Source: Deinococcus ruber (GTDB lineage: Bacteria; Deinococcota; Deinococci; Deinococcales; Deinococcaceae). From it: a DNA stretch of 13,715 nucleotides. Positions 13,573 to 13,715 of the stretch are shown here, in pieces. The DNA lies in assembly GCF_014648095.1 (NCBI RefSeq), contig NZ_BMQL01000080.1, forward strand, positions 1 through 13,715, in the 5' to 3' direction. The notes below the pieces were generated by a model. That model made no database searches. It saw only the letters and a list, made by a program, of their open reading frames with translations, and was not told where the DNA came from. The translations under genes were made by a program, and so were the position numbers. Each line of letters begins with the position of its first letter. Position 1 is the first letter of the stretch.

Positions 13573-13715
13573 TCATCCCGTGAGCGTCCTAAATTTCATA
13601 TATACAGGCTCCACCTGTAATTTTTTCTTCAAGAAGGCAGGCATCAGAATATTGCTAGAAGCTGCCAAGAACATTTCTGAAGCTTGGCAAAGGAAGTTTG
13701 GAATGAGCAGAATAC
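13573..13715 (-). other. Possible C-terminal end of an upstream gene running off the window
   Basis: On the minus strand a frame open from the window edge ends with TGA at 13573-13575, which touches the ATG of the YD-like gene without a gap. It would encode a tail containing ILMPAFLKKKLQVEPVYMK and FRTLTG. Forty-six codons without a stop in AT-rich DNA can occur by chance, and no domain is recognisable. It also contains a tiny frame, MKFRTLTG (13573-13599), behind an AGGTGGAG box. It could be the end of a real gene, a leader peptide or noise. Confidence 0.2.

Noticed and set aside
13663..13689. Seven-base inverted repeat TGCCAAG/CTTGGCA near the window end
   Set aside because: It is short, with a 13-base loop and no T run or gene context; it is likely chance.

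Overview
The window looks like an accessory stretch of a GC-rich bacterial replicon, most likely a Deinococcus or a close relative. That is an inference from protein style (Ala/Leu/Gln-rich enzymes, a TPR-GGDEF protein, a LacI tail ending in GFDDTPEATY, an IS66 transposase) and from possible leaderless starts with TANNNT boxes. No ribosomal or other taxonomic marker is present. No tRNA, rRNA or CRISPR array was seen.

Left part, about 1-4050, plus strand: a secreted solute-binding protein without its ABC permease (194-961), a cytoplasmic TPR-GGDEF diguanylate cyclase (1170-2684), a decayed LacI-family regulator tail on the minus strand (2768-3215), and a class I SAM methyltransferase (3251-4048).

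Middle part, 4298-8847, minus strand: an apparent three-gene operon. In transcription order it holds a secreted erythromycin-esterase-family protein with an extra N-terminal beta-sandwich-like domain, a HelD/UvrD-like superfamily 1 helicase, and a small Ser/Pro-rich membrane protein. The helicase carries a single-base frameshift in a G run. Its stop codon overlaps the start of the membrane gene (ATGA), so the last two genes look translationally coupled. The esterase and HelD families each have members linked to antibiotic resistance, which makes the grouping worth a look, but no function is shown for this operon.

Right part, about 9060-12110: a transposon-scarred zone. It has the fossil tail of an IS66-like transposase (about 9066-9240), an unrecognised 258-residue protein (plus strand), an unrecognised 164-residue protein (minus strand), and an apparently intact IS66-family transposase (10630-12030, minus). 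The 164-residue gene begins 19 nt behind the transposase stop with a strong Shine-Dalgarno sequence.

Far right, 12108 to the end: base composition drops abruptly to AT-rich. This island holds a SUKH-3-family immunity-type protein without a visible toxin. A convergent, signal-peptide-bearing, YD-repeat-like protein follows, interrupted by an in-frame amber stop. A long perfect-arm hairpin separates the two. The island looks like a recently acquired, partly decaying fragment of a polymorphic-toxin or cell-surface locus, with IS66 inserted at its edge.
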